Assembly: GCA_024206355.1 (NCBI GenBank)
Contig: JAAGZM010000295.1
Coordinates: forward strand, 1 to 8,941
Length of the DNA: 8,941 bases
Direction: 5' to 3'
Origin: Gammaproteobacteria bacterium
GTDB taxonomy: Bacteria > Pseudomonadota > Gammaproteobacteria > Enterobacterales > GCA-2746155
The notes beneath the pieces are model-generated. The model was not told where the DNA came from. It was given only the letters and a program-made list of their open reading frames with translations, and did not search any database. Position numbers and translations under genes: made by a program. Below, piece after piece: positions 6,771 to 8,941 of this stretch (position 1 is its first letter; each line of letters begins with the position of its first letter).

Positions 6771-8357
6771 GAAAACAATCAATTCGACGCCATCATTATT
6801 GGTGCAGGACATAACGGTCTAACGACTGCTAATTACTTAGCAATGGGTGGTTTAAAAGTCTGTGTCTTAGAGCAAAGACACATCGTTGGTGGCGCAGCTG
6901 TCAGTGAAGAGTTTCATCCTGGCTATCGTAATTCAATCGCTTCTTATGTGGTGAGCCTTCTACGCCCAGAAGTTATTAATGATTTAGAATTGAAAAAATA
7001 TGGTTATGAAACCATCGCCCTTGATAATGCTTTTTATCCGGATCTAAAAGGTGATTATTTATTAATTAGCAATGATGATGATGAAAACCGTCGTCAATTT
7101 GCAAAATTTTCTGAGACTGATTTCGATTCTTATGAAGAACTCCATGAGATTATTGACAAGGTAGGCAATATCGTTGCTAAGCAATGGTTAAAAGCGCCTC
7201 CAAAATTGGCGGAAAATGGAGTTGGAGATTTACTGAGTGCACTAAAGCTTGGTATGGATTTTTATAAACTTGATGCTGATACACGTTATCGCATGATGCA
7301 ACTGTTTATAGGCGCACCTGAAACACTGATTGAACGTTGGTTTGAATCAGACAAAATTAAAGCAGTCATGGCTCAGCACTGTATTCCTGCAAACTACACT
7401 TCGTTATATCAACCCGGTTCATCGATGGCAATGCTTCATCATGCAGTAGGTGGAATCGATGGTGTTAAAGGTGCTTGGGGTTTAGTAAAAGGTGGAATGG
7501 GCGGTATCACCCAAGCTATGGCTAAGTCGGCAGAAGCTAAAGGTGTTGTGATTAAAACTGAAGCTTGTGTAGATAAAATATTAGTTGAAAACAATCATGT
7601 TCAAGGCGTTAGATTAACAGATGGTACAACTTATACAGCAAAAGTCATTGCTGCAAACACAGAGCCTAAAAGAACCCTTCTGGAATATGTTGGGGAAGAT
7701 AAATTACCGAAAAGTTTTGCAAAAGATATCAGTGTTATTCGACAAGAATCTGCTTCATTAAGAATGAACTTGGCACTTAATGGATTACCTCAGTTTGCCT
7801 GCTTACCGGGAGAGGGAATTGGCCCTCAGCATAAGAGTACTATTTCAATTATTGAAAACAAAGAACATGTTGAACAAGCTTATCGTTCAGCTCGTTCTGG
7901 TATCCCTGCTGATCCACCATTAATCGAAGCACTTATTCCAAGTACTGTCGATGATTCATTAGCAGCTCCTGGCCATCATGTGATGAGCTTATTATGTAAA
8001 TATATGCCCTATGATTTAGCTGATGGAAAAAATTGGGATGATGAAAAAGAGCAAGTTATCGAAAATGTTATAGATTACCTAACAAAATACATTCCAAACT
8101 TACGCGAGATATTAGTGTCGGTTCAGTGTCTGACTCCGCTCGATCTTGAGAGAATGTTTGGTTTACCTCGTGGTGATATTTGCCACGGCCGATTAGAACC
8201 AGATCAATTATTTAGTATGAGGCCGCAACCTGAAGCTGCTCAATATGCAACGCCAATTAATGGCTTATATTTATGTGGCTCAGGTTCACACCCAGGCGGT
8301 GGCGTAACCGGTGCTCCCGGGCACAATGCTGCAAAACGTATTTTAAAAGATTTATAA
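6768..8357 (+). CDS. FAD-dependent oxidoreductase, PYROXD2/phytoene-desaturase-like
   Basis: A 529-residue flavoprotein of the phytoene dehydrogenase-related group (COG1233 type), closest in motif to the PYROXD2 branch. The N-terminal Rossmann fold shows D-A-I-I-I-G-A-G-H-N-G-L (7-18) with the dinucleotide loop at 12-17, V-L-E-Q-R (33-37) for ribose binding, and G-G-A-A-V-S-E-E (41-48). The segment N-S-I-A-S-Y-V-V-S-L-L-R-P (55-67) is characteristic of this branch. The C-terminus carries G-D-I-C-H-G...D-Q-L-F-S-M-R-P and the second FAD motif, G-L-Y-L-C-G-S-G-S-H-P-G-G-G (499-512) then G-A-P-G-H-N-A-A. No signal peptide or membrane helix is evident, so it should be cytoplasmic. The family oxidises or isomerises C-C or C-N bonds; the reaction of this member is unknown. 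No carotenoid genes are nearby, so carotenoid desaturation is unlikely. It is 110 bases after the symporter and 22 before the cupin, probably cotranscribed with the latter. Confidence 0.92.
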   Translation: MENNQFDAIIIGAGHNGLTTANYLAMGGLKVCVLEQRHIVGGAAVSEEFHPGYRNSIASYVVSLLRPEVINDLELKKYGYETIALDNAFYPDLKGDYLLISNDDDENRRQFAKFSETDFDSYEELHEIIDKVGNIVAKQWLKAPPKLAENGVGDLLSALKLGMDFYKLDADTRYRMMQLFIGAPETLIERWFESDKIKAVMAQHCIPANYTSLYQPGSSMAMLHHAVGGIDGVKGAWGLVKGGMGGITQAMAKSAEAKGVVIKTEACVDKILVENNHVQGVRLTDGTTYTAKVIAANTEPKRTLLEYVGEDKLPKSFAKDISVIRQESASLRMNLALNGLPQFACLPGEGIGPQHKSTISIIENKEHVEQAYRSARSGIPADPPLIEALIPSTVDDSLAAPGHHVMSLLCKYMPYDLADGKNWDDEKEQVIENVIDYLTKYIPNLREILVSVQCLTPLDLERMFGLPRGDICHGRLEPDQLFSMRPQPEAAQYATPINGLYLCGSGSHPGGGVTGAPGHNAAKRILKDL

Positions 8358-8379
8358 ACAACAAAAGAGAGAATAACCA

Positions 8380-8739
8380 ATGGCAATTAAGCAAGTAAAA
8401 GACGTAGCGAATGTTCCTTCTTCTGAACTAGATGATTGGGGACCTGTACCAGAACCAGTTTCTGAACAAGTGTCCCAGTTACGAGGGATCATTATTAATG
8501 AAAACCCTGATGGTTCTGAAGCTGGCATTTGGGAATGTACTCCCGGAACATGGACCCGATTGGTGATGGATGCAGAAATCAGCTCCTTCGTAAAAGGCCA
8601 TGCTTTGTTTCATCCTGAAGACGGTGAAACGATTGATATCAAAGCCGGTGATACTGTGTATTTTGATAACAACAGCAGAGGCACTTGGGAAGTACTTGAA
8701 ACCGTCAGAAAAGCTTATTTAACGTATAAGCGTGATTAA
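8380..8739 (+). CDS. Cupin_3 (DUF861) domain protein
   Basis: A 119-residue single-domain protein of the DUF861/Cupin_3 group, related to the EutQ and ureidoglycine-aminohydrolase-type cupins. The family pattern is clear in A-G-I-W-E-C-T-P-G-T-W (48-58), E66 with G73 at the E-x6-G spacing of cupin motif 1, E-D-G-E-T-I-D-I-K-A-G-D-T (80-92), G-T-W-E-V-L-E (101-107) and V-R-K-A-Y (109-113). The usual cupin metal histidines are absent: the HxH position has no histidine and motif 2 has Trp where His would sit, as in many DUF861 members, so a metal-dependent reaction should not be assumed. The ATG follows AGAGAGAA (8366-8373) at normal spacing, and only 22 bases separate it from the oxidoreductase, so the two are probably one operon. 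DUF861 proteins often accompany amine- or nitrogen-compound-oxidising flavoenzymes, which hints at, but does not show, such a role. The protein is cytoplasmic. Confidence 0.88.
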   Translation: MAIKQVKDVANVPSSELDDWGPVPEPVSEQVSQLRGIIINENPDGSEAGIWECTPGTWTRLVMDAEISSFVKGHALFHPEDGETIDIKAGDTVYFDNNSRGTWEVLETVRKAYLTYKRD

Positions 8740-8819
8740 CATTTAACTTACAATAATTTTCCTATATCCAAGAACAATTATTTAATATTAATGAGATACA
8801 AATAATGATCCTAGAATCC

Positions 8820-8939
8820 TCAGTTGACCGGCTCTGACTTATGGTTATTTATTTCAAAACAGCAACTTACAGAAGGATTAGTATTCACCCATTGAGTGAG
8901 TTTGCCTACACATTTGATTGCACGTTTTTTAGACTTATT
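8820..8939 (-). CDS. Possible 3' end of a leftward gene, unrecognised
   Basis: On the minus strand a frame open to the window edge runs 39 codons to a TGA at 8820-8822. Its translation starts NKSKKRAIKCVGKLTQW and ends in INNHKSEPVN, with a protein-like mix of basic and hydrophobic residues. No family is recognised. A plus-strand frame from ATG 8841 is also open to the edge but its translation looks less natural. If real, this gene converges on the cupin gene. The stretch 8740-8819 between them is AT-rich, with no clear terminator or gene. The call rests only on frame openness and composition over a short stretch. Confidence 0.27.
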   Translation of the reverse strand, partial: NKSKKRAIKCVGKLTQWVNTNPSVSCCFEINNHKSEPVN

Positions 8940-8941
8940 GA

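Noticed and set aside
6768..8357. Carotenoid phytoene desaturase (CrtI)
   Set aside because: The fold and FAD motifs are shared, but the sequence follows the PYROXD2 branch and no crtB, crtE or crtY genes are nearby.
8752..8783. AATAATT/AATTATT inverted repeat downstream of the cupin gene
   Set aside because: Seven A/T pairs around a long loop without a U-tract; expected by chance in such AT-rich sequence.
8841..8941. Plus-strand frame from ATG 8841 open to the right edge
   Set aside because: No ribosome site at suitable spacing, unnatural composition, and it is antisense to a more protein-like minus-strand frame.

Overview
The window looks like accessory chromosome from a Gram-negative, probably marine gammaproteobacterium. 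The evidence is an outer-membrane TonB-dependent receptor with a signal peptide and TonB box, a TPR-sulfotransferase of the type common beside such receptors, a Na+-coupled SSS symporter, low GC by eye, and ATG starts with GGA/GGGGA-type ribosome sites. Taxonomy is inference; no rRNA or marker gene is present. No insertion sequence, tRNA, rRNA, CRISPR array or phage gene was seen.

Layout. At the left edge (2-400, +) is the 3' end of a MOSC-domain gene. It ends at a perfect 15-bp hairpin (418-455) that can terminate transcription from both sides. Facing it is a two-gene leftward block: a TPR-sulfotransferase (3110-4729, -) followed by a TonB-dependent receptor (498-2915, -). A 182-bp divergent region (4730-4911) separates this block from a rightward block: an SSS-family symporter (4912-6657, +), a PYROXD2/phytoene-desaturase-like FAD oxidoreductase (6768-8357, +; ATG chosen over an upstream TTG) and a small DUF861/Cupin_3 protein (8380-8739, +). 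The last 200 bp hold no clear gene, except possibly the 3' end of a leftward reading frame entering from beyond the window.

How the genes may work together. The receptor would import a scarce or bulky substrate across the outer membrane. The symporter would take it, or a product, across the inner membrane with Na+. The FAD oxidoreductase and cupin would act on it in the cytoplasm, and the sulfotransferase would add sulfate to an unknown acceptor. The substrate cannot be read from the sequence. Joint regulation is suggested by related ATACC(CC)/GG(GG)TAT inverted half-sites in the two control regions: a perfect ATACCCC-N5-GGGGTAT palindrome in the divergent region and a three-half-site cluster between the sulfotransferase and receptor genes. 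This shared element, together with the gene set, is the best candidate here for an undescribed uptake and catabolic system.
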